Shown piece by piece: positions 45,311 through 54,465 of a stretch of 64,000 bases of DNA. Below the pieces are notes generated by a model. It was not told the DNA's origin and did no database searches. It worked only from the letters and a program-made list of their open reading frames with translations. The stretch's first letter is position 1; each line of letters starts with the position of its first letter. This DNA comes from Erythrobacter longus (lineage in GTDB: Bacteria > Pseudomonadota > Alphaproteobacteria > Sphingomonadales > Sphingomonadaceae), in the NCBI RefSeq assembly GCF_000715015.1, contig NZ_JMIW01000001.1, forward strand, positions 930,001-994,000. The letters run 5' to 3'. Made by a program: the position numbers and the translations under genes.

Positions 45311-45988
45311 CTATATGCACATTGAGCGCGCCAATACCAACATTGCGGCATCATTTGGGGTGTCGCAGACGTGGATATCGGCCCATCCCTTGCCCGCAGC
45401 TGAAGCGACGCGGGGACCGATTGCGATAAGGGTGATACGCCCGCGATGGAGCGCCATGCGGCGCGCTTCGGCATCGAATTGACGCGCAGCGGCAGCAGAG
45501 TGAAGCAGGACGGTGAGCCCCAATTCCTGGATTGCGCGCAAGGGTTCGGGCAATTCCATCGGGACCGCTTCGTAAACGATGCGCGTGTCCATTTCGACGC
45601 CTTCGGGAGTTTCGAGCGGTACATGCTCTGCGCCCGCCAATCGTAACAATCGAGTGCCAGAAGGGATGGTGTTCAAGACATTTTGCAACCCGCCAGAGCC
45701 AACCGCAGCAACGCTAAACCCGGCATCGCGCGCCGCATCGGCGGTGGCGTTGCCAACGGCGTAAACAGGTTTTTCAGTGAGCCTTGCCAGAGCCTTGCCG
45801 CCATGACGAAAAACATTCGCGCTCCCGCTCAAAAGCGCGTCCACCCGGTCCGCTTGCGGGCAGTCCCAAGTGCAGGGCCGGATTTCAAAAAGTGGATAAC
45901 CAATCGCATTGAGCCCCATGTCCGAGGCGGCCGCAAGCGTCGCGCCAAGACCGGGCTCAGGCCGCACGACAAGGATCATGCCGCTCAT
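45311..45988 (-). CDS. hemD: Uroporphyrinogen-III synthase
   Basis: HemD cyclises hydroxymethylbilane to uroporphyrinogen III with inversion of ring D. The family is poorly conserved; here the evidence is length (225 residues), the start ILVVRPEPGLGATLAAASDMGL, the central AVGNATADAARDAGFSV and LLRLAGAEH, the later LLHSAAAARQFD and IAIGPRVASAA, and its place 10 bases after hemC. I start it at ATG 45988; the frame continues upstream only because it runs antisense-free into hemC's end. It feeds heme, siroheme and cobalamin pathways. Confidence 0.88.
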   Translation of the reverse strand: MSGMILVVRPEPGLGATLAAASDMGLNAIGYPLFEIRPCTWDCPQADRVDALLSGSANVFRHGGKALARLTEKPVYAVGNATADAARDAGFSVAAVGSGGLQNVLNTIPSGTRLLRLAGAEHVPLETPEGVEMDTRIVYEAVPMELPEPLRAIQELGLTVLLHSAAAARQFDAEARRMALHRGRITLIAIGPRVASAAGKGWADIHVCDTPNDAAMLVLARSMCI

Positions 45989-45998
45989 GGTAACCGCC

Positions 45999-46940
45999 TT
46001 AAGACGCGCCGCCAAAATGCGGAGCGATACCCGGCGTTGCACGCGCCAAAAGGTCCTTGGCAAGCGCTTTGACAGGAGCCAAATCGAGCGCGTCGAACAC
46101 GGCCTCACCCTCGATCCGTTCGGTTCCATCGGGGCTGAAGAGAGCCGCACGCATGGTCAAACCCTCGCCTCCTGGCTGGCACAAAACAGCGATAGGCGAG
46201 TGGCACGTGCCGCCAAGCTCAGCCAGAAGCGCACGCTCCGCCTCAAGCTCGACCCGCGTTCCATGATCGTCAATTGCGGCAAGCATAGCCTTGGTCGCTT
46301 CGTCGGCGGCACGGCATTCAAGGACGATTGCCCCTTGCGCCGCCGCCGGGATCCACTCGTCAACTTCAAGCGGTGCGCCGACCGCGCTTTCGCCCAATCG
46401 CTCCAGTCCAGCAGCAGCAAGGAAAGTCACATCCGCCTCGCCCGCCTTCAATTTGCCAAGCCGGGTGGCGACATTGCCTCTGAAAGTCACAACCTCACAA
46501 TCGGGGCGTAGATTGAGGAGTTGTGATGCACGGCGCGGGGCCGATGTGCCGACCACTGCGCCTTGGGGAATGTCGGCAATGCTAGCCGCGCCCACAAGGC
46601 AATCGCGCCGATCAGCCCGGGGCAAAACCGCGCCAAAGCCGAATTGACTGGGACGGATCGTCTCCACATCCTTTGCCGAATGCACAGAGACATCAATGCG
46701 CCCCTCGCCAAGCCAAACGTCAAGCTCCTTGGTCCACAGCGCTTTACCGCCGATTTCGGCCAGAGGCCGGTCGAGCACTTTGTCGCCGCTCGCCAGAACA
46801 GGCACAAGCTCAACCTGCTCCTTGCTCCAACCGTGCGCCTTGCAAAGCCGGTCGCGTGTTTCAAACGCCTGCGCCATTGCAAGCGGCGAATTTCGTGTTC
46901 CCAGACGCAAGGTTACCGCGCGTTCAGTCTGATTACTCAC
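45999..46940 (-). CDS. hemC: Hydroxymethylbilane synthase (porphobilinogen deaminase)
   Basis: HemC polymerises four porphobilinogens into hydroxymethylbilane. The protein (313 residues) shows LRLGTRNSPLAMAQ, VHSAKDVETIRP, AVLPRADRRDCLVG, GTSAPRRASQLLNLRPD and GNVATRLGKL, all family motifs, and AELGGTCHSPIAV with the Cys that binds the dipyrromethane cofactor. The start is GTG 46940 (GGGAG upstream) or the adjacent TTG 46943. It heads the minus-strand hemC-hemD-mitofilin set and diverges from tsaD across 57 bases. Confidence 0.95.
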   Translation of the reverse strand: MSNQTERAVTLRLGTRNSPLAMAQAFETRDRLCKAHGWSKEQVELVPVLASGDKVLDRPLAEIGGKALWTKELDVWLGEGRIDVSVHSAKDVETIRPSQFGFGAVLPRADRRDCLVGAASIADIPQGAVVGTSAPRRASQLLNLRPDCEVVTFRGNVATRLGKLKAGEADVTFLAAAGLERLGESAVGAPLEVDEWIPAAAQGAIVLECRAADEATKAMLAAIDDHGTRVELEAERALLAELGGTCHSPIAVLCQPGGEGLTMRAALFSPDGTERIEGEAVFDALDLAPVKALAKDLLARATPGIAPHFGGAS

Positions 46941-46997
46941 CAATCAAGTCTCCCGTCACGCTTGCTCTAGCGGGCACAAACACTAGATGGAAGCACC

Positions 46998-48053
46998 ATG
47001 GGCTCTGATCCTCACATTGTTTTGGGCATTGAATCGAGCTGCGATGAAACCGCGGTGGCCTTGGTTACGTCCGATCGGCGCATTCTGGCGCAGCGCATCG
47101 CAAGCCAGGAAGAAGAGCACGCGCCCTATGGCGGTGTGGTCCCGGAAATCGCGGCGCGCGCTCATGCACAGCGGCTTGCCCCCATGCTTGAGGCGGTGTT
47201 GGGCGATGCAGGGCTGTCCCTGGACGCGGTTGATGCAATTGCCGCAACCGCAGGGCCGGGCCTCATCGGCGGGGTGATGGTCGGCCTTGTCAGCGGGAAG
47301 GCGCTCGCGATGGCATCGGGCAAGCCGTTGATCGCGGTCAACCATCTGGAAGGTCACGCGCTGTCCCCGCGCTTGGCCGACGAGACACTCGGCTTTCCCT
47401 ATCTCCTTCTGCTCGTCTCGGGCGGGCATTGCCAGATTTTGAGCGTTGAAGGCGTTGGAACATACCGCCGCCTTGCGACCACCATCGACGATGCTTTGGG
47501 CGAGGCGTTCGACAAGACGGCCAAGATTTTGGGGCTGGGTTATCCCGGTGGGCCAAAGGTGGAGAGGCTGGCGATGGAAGGTGATCCCAAATCCGTGCCC
47601 CTTCCCCGCCCTCTCAAGGGATCAAAAGAACCGCATTTCTCCTTTGCTGGCCTCAAAAGCGCAGTTTTGCGCGCGCATGAAAGCGGCGATCATTCTGATG
47701 CAGACATCGCCGCCAGCTTCCAACAGGCCGCCGTCGATTGCCTGATCGACCGGCTGGAAAAAGCGCTTGGGCAAGCTGGCCCTCACCCCGCTTTGGTTGT
47801 GGCAGGGGGCGTTGCGGCCAACCAGGTGATCCGCAGCGCGTTGGAAGCGCTTGCCAGCCGCCACCAGATGCAATTTGTCGCGCCGCCGCTTCAACTGTGC
47901 ACGGACAATGCCGCGATGATCGCATGGGCTGGCTGCGAGCGGCTTATCCAGACACCTGATTTTGCAGGCGATCCGCTGGATTTAAAGGCGCGCCCTCGTT
48001 GGCCGCTTGATCCCGATGCAGAGGCGGTGCGCGGGGCGGGAGTAAAGGCATGA
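46998..48053 (+). CDS. tsaD: tRNA N6-threonylcarbamoyladenosine transferase TsaD
   Basis: TsaD transfers the threonylcarbamoyl group to A37 of ANN-decoding tRNAs, with TsaB, TsaC and TsaE. The 351-residue protein has [12 protein letters not shown] (ASKHA phosphate loop), [18 protein letters not shown], the metal-binding pair in [19 protein letters not shown], and [13 protein letters not shown] [19 protein letters not shown]. It overlaps gpsA by 4 bases, and the tsaD-gpsA pairing is common in alphaproteobacteria. Confidence 0.96.
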   Translation: MGSDPHIVLGIESSCDETAVALVTSDRRILAQRIASQEEEHAPYGGVVPEIAARAHAQRLAPMLEAVLGDAGLSLDAVDAIAATAGPGLIGGVMVGLVSGKALAMASGKPLIAVNHLEGHALSPRLADETLGFPYLLLLVSGGHCQILSVEGVGTYRRLATTIDDALGEAFDKTAKILGLGYPGGPKVERLAMEGDPKSVPLPRPLKGSKEPHFSFAGLKSAVLRAHESGDHSDADIAASFQQAAVDCLIDRLEKALGQAGPHPALVVAGGVAANQVIRSALEALASRHQMQFVAPPLQLCTDNAAMIAWAGCERLIQTPDFAGDPLDLKARPRWPLDPDAEAVRGAGVKA

Positions 48054-49063
48054 AGACCAAAGAAACCATCGGCGTCGTTGGCGCAGGCGCCTGGGGCACT
48101 GCCTTGGCTCAAATGCTGAGCACAGATGGGCGCGATGTCGTTTTGTGGGCGTTCGAACCCGAGGTGGTCGAGGCGATCAACAGTGACCATCGCAACCCGC
48201 AATATCTGCCCAGCATCGCGCTTTCCAACAGCATTCGGGCAACCCGCGACCTTGGCGAATTGGCCGATCTCGACATCGTCCTTGCCGTTACCCCGGCGCA
48301 GGTTTTAGGCCGCGTTATCGAAGGGCTCACCCGCGCCCCGCGCGACCTCGTGCTTTGTTCAAAAGGCATCGAGGCAGGCACCGGGCGGCTGATGAACGAT
48401 GTCGCACGCGCCGCGTCGCCGGGCAGCGCGATTGCGGTTCTTTCAGGCCCCACATTCGCGCATGAGGTTGCAGGCGGCCTGCCCACCGCAGTCACTTTGG
48501 CATGCGAAGGGGGCCGTGATCAGTGGGAACGCCTTTCTCCCGCAATCGCGCGGCCTGCGTTCCGACCCTATTATTCAGACGATGTGACCGGCGCAGAAAT
48601 TGGCGGGTCGATCAAGAATGTGCTCGCTATCGCCTGCGGCGTGGTCGACGGGCTTGGCCTTGGCCAAAACGCGCGCGCCTCTCTTATCGCACGCGGCTAT
48701 GCCGAAATGCTGCGGTTTGGGGAGGCTATGGGCGCGCAAGCCGAAACGCTCGCAGGATTGTGCGGACTTGGCGATCTTGTGCTGACGTGTTCGTCTACCT
48801 CCAGCCGCAATTTCTCGCTTGGAAAGGCGCTGGGCGAAGGTCGATCAGCAGCCGAATTGATGGCCGACCGCACAACGGTTGCCGAAGGCGCGCACACCGC
48901 GCCGGTGCTGGCAGAGCTTGTCCAAACGCGCGATCTGCCAATGCCCATTGTCATAGCGGTAAACGCAATCCTTGAAGGGGAGCATCCGCGCGAAGTGGTC
49001 GCATCGCTTCTTGCGCGTCCCCTCACCGCCGAAACACCCGGCGACCAGTTGGACATTGCGTGA
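48050..49063 (+). CDS. gpsA: NAD(P)-dependent glycerol-3-phosphate dehydrogenase
   Basis: GpsA reduces dihydroxyacetone phosphate to sn-glycerol-3-phosphate, the backbone for phospholipids. The 337-residue protein has the dinucleotide motif [33 protein letters not shown], and the catalytic Lys region [13 protein letters not shown] followed by [17 protein letters not shown] 48050 overlaps the tsaD stop; its own stop overlaps the GTG of the flippase gene (GTGA), so the three genes are coupled. Confidence 0.96.
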   Translation: MKTKETIGVVGAGAWGTALAQMLSTDGRDVVLWAFEPEVVEAINSDHRNPQYLPSIALSNSIRATRDLGELADLDIVLAVTPAQVLGRVIEGLTRAPRDLVLCSKGIEAGTGRLMNDVARAASPGSAIAVLSGPTFAHEVAGGLPTAVTLACEGGRDQWERLSPAIARPAFRPYYSDDVTGAEIGGSIKNVLAIACGVVDGLGLGQNARASLIARGYAEMLRFGEAMGAQAETLAGLCGLGDLVLTCSSTSSRNFSLGKALGEGRSAAELMADRTTVAEGAHTAPVLAELVQTRDLPMPIVIAVNAILEGEHPREVVASLLARPLTAETPGDQLDIA

Positions 49064-50616
49064 GCCAGCCTCCGATCACACCGGTCACCACGCCCCCGCC
49101 CGATAAAGGCGGCGATGATATGGCAACGCTCGCCAAAGGCGGGCGCACCAATACGCTTGGCTTTATCTTGCGATTGTTGGGGGGCTTGCCGTTCCTGTTC
49201 GTCGGATTTCGCCTTTATGGCGTTGATGAAATGGGCCGATTTGCTGCGGCCTTTGTCGTCATTGAGATATTCGCTCTTATTTGCGCATTGGGTGAAAAAC
49301 GCGGGCTGGCACAGCGCCTTACCGAAGGCATCGAGACCGACGAGGATACGCCCGCAAACCTTGTGTTTGACGCGATGCTGGTCTCGCTTGTCGTGTCAGG
49401 CCTTGCGTGCCTGCTCCTGATAACCTTTCCAGCGATCATTTTTCCCAACGGCACGGGCAGCGATTTCGACATGTGGATGATTGCGGCCATCCCAGCGTTC
49501 GCTCTCACCGAAATCCTGCTCGCCGCCCAAGCGTATCGTTACGATATCGCCACGACCGTGCGCGCTCGGGCCGTGGTGGAGCCTTGGGTCAAATCCATTG
49601 GGATCACTGCGTTCTTCTTTATCCCTGCGCTCGCTGGCGGGGGCATTGCACTCGCTTTTCTTGCAGCGATTTATGCAGCCCTTCTCACCGCGCTTTATTC
49701 CTTCCTCCGGACCTATGGTCTTCCCAAGGCATGGCGGCCGCGCCCACGCTATCTCAGCAAGATGACTTCGCGCGCACTGCCTTTGATCGGCGCAGATGTC
49801 ATTGAACGCGGCACGCGGCTACTGGACGTTTTCCTGCTCGGTCAGTTTACCTCCGCTGGTACGGTGGGCATTTACTGGTTCGCAAAGGAAGTCGTCAGCC
49901 TGCCGCAAAAGCTCAAAACCAGTTTTGAACCGATCCTGGCCCCCGTCATCACCAAGAACCTCAAGACCGGCAATATGGATGCAATCGCGTCCCAAGTGCG
50001 GCAGGTCGGCTTCTGGATTATTGCATTGCAGGCCGGGATTGCCTTGACGCTCGCTATTCCTGGCGAGGCGGTCATGGGGCTTGGCGGTCCAGAAATCGTC
50101 GGAGGTACGGGCGCGCTTGCGATCCTGCTTGCCGCCGAAGTTATCGCCTCCATGGCTGTCGTCTCGGAAAGCGTGCTGGTATACATTGCGCGCAAACGGA
50201 ACCTTGCGATTTCAGTGGGCGTGATCACCTTGCAAGGGACGCTGAGTGTCGGTTTCATCCTTCTGGTCCAGCATTGGGGTTATCCCGAGGGCTTCCAAGC
50301 AGCAGGCGCAGCAGCCGCGCTTTTTGTCGCGCTTGGGGTTGCCAGTCTGGTTAAGTCCCTGGTCCTCAAGACACTGCTTAAGGCTCCGGTTTCCAACTGG
50401 CGCTGGCCGCTGGTATGGGCAGCCGCTCCCGCTGTGATCGTTGGCTTTATCTTTACCGAGTTCACACCTGAATGGGTGGAGATCATCATCGGCGGCCCGG
50501 CGATCTTTGCCGCTTACTTCTGGGTCATCTGGAAGTACGGCTTCGACGAGGCAGACAAGGTCTTGTTCCGTAAGAATGTGGCCCCAATCGATAGTGATCT
50601 GAACGCATCAAATTGA
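49060..50616 (+). CDS. Polysaccharide flippase-like membrane protein (MOP superfamily)
   Basis: A 518-residue protein with about 12-14 hydrophobic helices, beginning after a Pro-rich, charged N-terminal stretch with GRTNTLGFILRLLGGLPFLFVGFRLYG. The layout fits PST/Wzx-type exporters of lipid-linked saccharides (MOP superfamily). GTG 49060 overlaps the gpsA stop. No glycosyltransferase lies nearby, so the exported glycan is unknown. It is well conserved in structure but low in diagnostic motifs, hence a general name. Confidence 0.8.
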   Translation: MSQPPITPVTTPPPDKGGDDMATLAKGGRTNTLGFILRLLGGLPFLFVGFRLYGVDEMGRFAAAFVVIEIFALICALGEKRGLAQRLTEGIETDEDTPANLVFDAMLVSLVVSGLACLLLITFPAIIFPNGTGSDFDMWMIAAIPAFALTEILLAAQAYRYDIATTVRARAVVEPWVKSIGITAFFFIPALAGGGIALAFLAAIYAALLTALYSFLRTYGLPKAWRPRPRYLSKMTSRALPLIGADVIERGTRLLDVFLLGQFTSAGTVGIYWFAKEVVSLPQKLKTSFEPILAPVITKNLKTGNMDAIASQVRQVGFWIIALQAGIALTLAIPGEAVMGLGGPEIVGGTGALAILLAAEVIASMAVVSESVLVYIARKRNLAISVGVITLQGTLSVGFILLVQHWGYPEGFQAAGAAAALFVALGVASLVKSLVLKTLLKAPVSNWRWPLVWAAAPAVIVGFIFTEFTPEWVEIIIGGPAIFAAYFWVIWKYGFDEADKVLFRKNVAPIDSDLNASN

Positions 50617-50786
50617 CCGCGATAATCAAGGCCGATGGCGACATGGCAGACGCCGAACGAAGATACCAATTCTGAGGCTTTCCAATGCTTGTGCAGCGCA
50701 TCATTTCATCGCCCTTACAGCACGTTCAGTCGGCATTAACGGGCTTAAGGTGACCAATGAAGACGGGTTATTTGTGGGGATGTGAC

Positions 50787-52463
50787 ATGCGTCTTGTGAA
50801 GTTTACCGGAATTGCTGTTCTTAGTCTTTTGATCGTTGGTTGCGCAGCTGAAAGCGGTGATCTTGCCGGCAGCAGCAAGACCGCTGGCGATATCGCAGTT
50901 GCGCCTCCTCCCCCGCCTCCACCGCCTCCGGTACTTTCACCCTCACGAAAAGAGACCGTAGTGGTGACCGGATCACGCATGGCGAACGTGACCGCCGATG
51001 GCTATTACGCCCCGCCCGTCATGGTGCCGAGCGATCCCGGCCGCGAACGGTATGACGGTGAAGAAGTCTCTCCGGTCAAATTGACCAGCGCAGAACCCGT
51101 CAGCACCTTTAGCGTGGACGTTGATACAGGCGCCTATGCCAACACGCGCCGCTTCCTTCGCCAAGGGGCCTTGCCGCCGCGTGATGCGGTGCGAACCGAG
51201 GAAATGATCAACTATTTCCGCTATGATTACGACAAGCCATCTGGCACCGACACGCCCTTCACCACCAATATCGACGTCGCCAAAACGCCTTGGAATGACG
51301 ACACCTATCTCATGCGCGTTGGCCTTCGCGGTTATGATATTGCTCGGGATGAGCGACCTGCATCGAACCTTGTGTTCCTGATGGATGTATCCGGCTCCAT
51401 GGGTAGCCCGGACAAGCTCCCCTTGGTGAAAACTGCCCTTGCCGGGCTTGCAAGCGAGCTTGGCGAACAGGACCGCGTGTCGATCGTCGTTTATGCAGGA
51501 GCCGCTGGCCTCGTGCTGGAGCCGACCAACAACACCGCCAAGATCCGCAGCGCACTCAACAAACTCAACGCAGGCGGCTCAACCGCTGGCGGGGCAGGGA
51601 TTGAGCTTGCCTACAATATTGCCGAGGACAACTTTATCAAGGGCGGCGTCAACCGCGTGATCCTTGCCACTGATGGCGATTTTAACGTGGGTGTGTCGGA
51701 TCGTGATGCCCTTGTCGAGATGGTCGAAAAGAACCGCGACCGGGGCATTACGCTTACCACATTGGGCTTTGGTACAGGCAATTACAACGAAGCTCTGATG
51801 GAGCAGATCGCCAATCACGGGAACGGCAATTACGCCTATATCGACAGCGCTTTGGAAGCGAAGAAGGTGCTGGGCGACGAGATGAGCTCTACCCTCTTTA
51901 CCATCGCCAAGGATGTGAAAATCCAGGTCGAGTTCAACCCGGCGGTGATCGCGCAATACCGCTTGGTCGGATACGAAAACCGCGCGCTTCGCGAAGAAGA
52001 CTTCGAAAATGATGCGGTGGATGCAGGCGATATTGGCGCAGGCCACCAGGTGACCGCGATCTACGAAGTTGTGCCCACCGGCAAAAAGGGCTGGATCGCG
52101 CCCAGAAGGTATGGGGGCCGTTACGAAGACCAGCCCCAGCGTGCGGCCACTGACCGCGTTGCCGAAGCGGCGCATGTTAAGCTGCGCTACAAATTGCCAA
52201 ATGGAAGCCGATCGCGCCTGCTTGAACAGGTGGTGATGAGCGACGCCTTCACCCGCGCACGGGCACCAAGCGGTGACTTTGCCTTTGCAACGGCGGTCGC
52301 TGCCTACGGTCAGCTTCTTCGCGGCGATGAGATGATGATGGACTTCACCCACGAAGATGTCGGAACCCTCGCCGGACGCCAAAGCAATTTCTGGAGGCAG
52401 GAATTCCTTGAGCTGAACGCACTTGCAGCGTCAGTGAACCCAGTCCGGCGCGGCGGCGGCTGA
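50787..52463 (+). CDS. von Willebrand factor A-domain lipoprotein
   Basis: A lipoprotein with lipobox LLIVGCAAE (Cys at about residue 19), a PPPPPPPPP run, then SRKETVVVTGSRMANV, a motif that looks like the TonB-box/plug start of receptors. A vWA N-terminal module follows (PVSTFSVDVDTGAYANTRRFL), then the vWA domain with MIDAS LMDVSGSMG and ATDGDFNVG, and a DUF3520-type C-terminus. Such proteins bind partners in the envelope through the metal-ion site. ATG 50787 gives the best signal; ATG 50757 is in frame with AAGG before it. It is preceded by 170 bases with no other feature. Confidence 0.88.
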   Translation: MRLVKFTGIAVLSLLIVGCAAESGDLAGSSKTAGDIAVAPPPPPPPPPVLSPSRKETVVVTGSRMANVTADGYYAPPVMVPSDPGRERYDGEEVSPVKLTSAEPVSTFSVDVDTGAYANTRRFLRQGALPPRDAVRTEEMINYFRYDYDKPSGTDTPFTTNIDVAKTPWNDDTYLMRVGLRGYDIARDERPASNLVFLMDVSGSMGSPDKLPLVKTALAGLASELGEQDRVSIVVYAGAAGLVLEPTNNTAKIRSALNKLNAGGSTAGGAGIELAYNIAEDNFIKGGVNRVILATDGDFNVGVSDRDALVEMVEKNRDRGITLTTLGFGTGNYNEALMEQIANHGNGNYAYIDSALEAKKVLGDEMSSTLFTIAKDVKIQVEFNPAVIAQYRLVGYENRALREEDFENDAVDAGDIGAGHQVTAIYEVVPTGKKGWIAPRRYGGRYEDQPQRAATDRVAEAAHVKLRYKLPNGSRSRLLEQVVMSDAFTRARAPSGDFAFATAVAAYGQLLRGDEMMMDFTHEDVGTLAGRQSNFWRQEFLELNALAASVNPVRRGGG

Positions 52464-52521
52464 GCGCACCCGCTAAATTGGCGGCAAGCCATAGGCGGCC
52501 GGGTCTTCCAACGCTTACCTT

Positions 52522-52567
52522 TAGAATACCTGGCCCCCAGAAAACTTGGCCCACGGAAGACCTGGCC
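52522..52567. repeat. Degenerate 15-bp tandem triplet
   Basis: Three imperfect units (TAGAATACCTGGCCC, CAGAAAACTTGGCCC, ACGGAAGACCTGGCC) lie in the 207-base gap between the vWA gene and the next gene. The rest of the gap shows nothing I can name. Confidence 0.5.
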
Positions 52568-52670
52568 GTTTCCTTTTGCGCAATCAGCCTTCAACAAAAA
52601 GGGACTACGCCCAGACAAACCATGCTGCTAAAGGCGCAACGCTAACACTCAACTGATTGAAAGACGCGCC

Positions 52671-53255
52671 ATGGTTATGCCAGCCACCTTCCAAGAAGCC
52701 CTTCCGTTTATCCTGCTTGGCCTTGCGCTTTTGGTCGCGCTTTGGATCATTTTCAGAGCTTCGCGCAAAACGAAAGTTATTGGCGAGAAAGAGGGCGATG
52801 TTCTTGATGATGGCGCAGGTCCTGCCGCTCGCAATCAGGCGCTGATCGATGCGCCGCGCTCTGTCGAGATCAACACAGGCGAGACCTCCGCCCTTGCCAA
52901 TTCGGATGCGGTAGCCGCAGCACCTGCCATCGCGGACGCAGAAGCTGGCGCTTCAGTGCCTGCGACACGATCAGTTCCCGAAGCGGCTGCTTCTCCCTCG
53001 CCTGCGGCAAGCGCCGGAGACGATCTGAAAAGGATCAAGGGCGTCGGGCCCAAGCTTGTCACCATGCTTGCCGAGCAAGGCATCACAACATTTGAACAAA
53101 TCGCCTCTTGGAGCGAGGCAGATATTGAACGTATGGATGCGGGCCTTGGCCGTTTTCAGGGCCGCATCACCCGTGACAAATGGGTTGAACAAGCCAAACT
53201 TCTGGCCGCTGGCGATGAAAGCGGATTTAGCGCAACATTTGGAAATAACGGCTAA
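52671..53255 (+). CDS. Membrane-anchored helix-hairpin-helix protein
   Basis: A 194-residue protein with one N-terminal helix (ALPFILLGLALLVALWIIF), a long Ala/Pro-rich linker, and a C-terminal HhH region: DLKRIKGVGPKLVTMLAEQGITTFEQIASWSEADIERM. The GVGP turn is that of DNA- or nucleotide-binding HhH folds, similar to the domain in NADH dehydrogenase-linked (NuoE-type) or ribosomal L21-like proteins. ATG 52671 or ATG 52677 may be the start. Whether it binds nucleic acid or protein is not known. Confidence 0.8.
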   Translation: MVMPATFQEALPFILLGLALLVALWIIFRASRKTKVIGEKEGDVLDDGAGPAARNQALIDAPRSVEINTGETSALANSDAVAAAPAIADAEAGASVPATRSVPEAAASPSPAASAGDDLKRIKGVGPKLVTMLAEQGITTFEQIASWSEADIERMDAGLGRFQGRITRDKWVEQAKLLAAGDESGFSATFGNNG

Positions 53256-53347
53256 GCCTCACGAAACTAATCCGAATTGGAGTCGGTCTCTGCGCAAAAC
53301 TGTGTTAGCCTCCTTTCGAGGGATCAGAATCGGAGGAGGCACAGGCC

Positions 53348-53713
53348 ATGAACCGCAGAATTTTGATCGCCGAAGACGAGATGATCGTCGCCCATGACCT
53401 TTGCGAGACAGTTGAGGAGGTCGGGTACCACGTCGAAGGACCGCACTCGGGTATTTCCTCAGCCATGCTGGCCTTCCAAAAAGAAAAACCCGACATTGCA
53501 ATCCTTGATGTTGAGCTTTCGGATGGCAATGTCTTCGCCTTCGCGCGCACGCTCAAGGCCGAAAGCATCCCGGTGATTTTCCACTCAGGAAGCCTTTCGA
53601 AGAGCGAAATCACCAACCAGTTTCCAGAGGCAATTGTTCGAATGAAGCCATGCCCACCCAGCAGTATGCTCGATGCGGTGGGAGAGGCTTTTGAAGATCA
53701 AGGCTGCGGCTAA
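53348..53713 (+). CDS. Stand-alone response-regulator receiver protein
   Basis: A 121-residue receiver without an output domain. Its key residues are present: the acidic pair in ILIAEDEMIVA, phosphoacceptor Asp in AILDVELSDGN, Ser in VIFHSGS and Lys in VRMKPC. It is thus likely phosphorylated, unlike the pseudo-receiver at 35334-35966. Single-domain receivers often shuttle phosphate or act on motility or stress. No kinase adjoins it. Start ATG 53348 after GGAGG. Confidence 0.88.
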   Translation: MNRRILIAEDEMIVAHDLCETVEEVGYHVEGPHSGISSAMLAFQKEKPDIAILDVELSDGNVFAFARTLKAESIPVIFHSGSLSKSEITNQFPEAIVRMKPCPPSSMLDAVGEAFEDQGCG

Positions 53714-53819
53714 CAGCCCTGTATTTAACGCCTTCCCTCTTGCTCCAAGCCTGCGCACCTGCCAAAGCATATCCAACAAGTTTCATTCGAAACTAGTCGC
53801 GTTATCCTAAGGGGAAGAT

Positions 53820-54461
53820 GTGAAACTCTACGGCTATTTCCGCAGCTCCACATCCTATCGCTTGCGCATCGCGCTTGAGCTTAAGGGGTTGGCTTACGAG
53901 AATATCGGGGTCAACCTGCTCCATTCTGAACAAAAGGACGAAGGCTTTACCAGTCGCAATCCGTTTGGAAGCGTTCCCCTGCTCGAAGCCGATGGGCGCG
54001 ACCGGGCGCAATCGATGGCGATGATCGAATGGCTGGACGAAGCCTATCCGCAAAAGCCTTTGCTGCCGTCTGATATAGAGGATCGCTACACCGCGCGCGA
54101 ATTGACCTATGCCATCGCAACTGAGCTGCACGCGCCGCTCAATCTGCCGGTGCTCAAATATCTGAAGAACGAATACGGCAAGTCGCAAGACGAAATCGAC
54201 ATTTGGTATCGCCACTGGCTTGCCCGCACTCTTGTGCCGTTGGAGCAGCGACTGGCGCAGCTTGGCACAGGCGATTTCCTGTTCGACAAACCCGGCATTT
54301 TCGAAGTGGTTCTCATGCCACAAATCTACAATGCGCGCCGCTTTGCCTATGACTTTGGCGATGCGCCGCATATGATGCGGATCGAGGCTGCGTGCCTCGC
54401 TCTTCCAGAATTCCAGCGCGCGCATCCAGACAACCAGAACGATAATCCTGAAAGGACATGA
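53820..54461 (+). CDS. maiA: Maleylacetoacetate isomerase (GST zeta type)
   Basis: This 213-residue glutathione-dependent enzyme isomerises 4-maleylacetoacetate to 4-fumarylacetoacetate in tyrosine (homogentisate) breakdown. The zeta-class signature SSTSYRLRIALELKG sits near residue 9, followed by FTSRNPFGSVPLLEADG and QSMAMIEWLDE. It starts with GTG 53820 after GGGGAAG. The next gene, 4 bases on, is the fumarylacetoacetase-like enzyme that acts next. hppD and hmgA are not in the window. Confidence 0.92.
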   Translation: MKLYGYFRSSTSYRLRIALELKGLAYENIGVNLLHSEQKDEGFTSRNPFGSVPLLEADGRDRAQSMAMIEWLDEAYPQKPLLPSDIEDRYTARELTYAIATELHAPLNLPVLKYLKNEYGKSQDEIDIWYRHWLARTLVPLEQRLAQLGTGDFLFDKPGIFEVVLMPQIYNARRFAYDFGDAPHMMRIEAACLALPEFQRAHPDNQNDNPERT

Positions 54462-54465
54462 AGCC

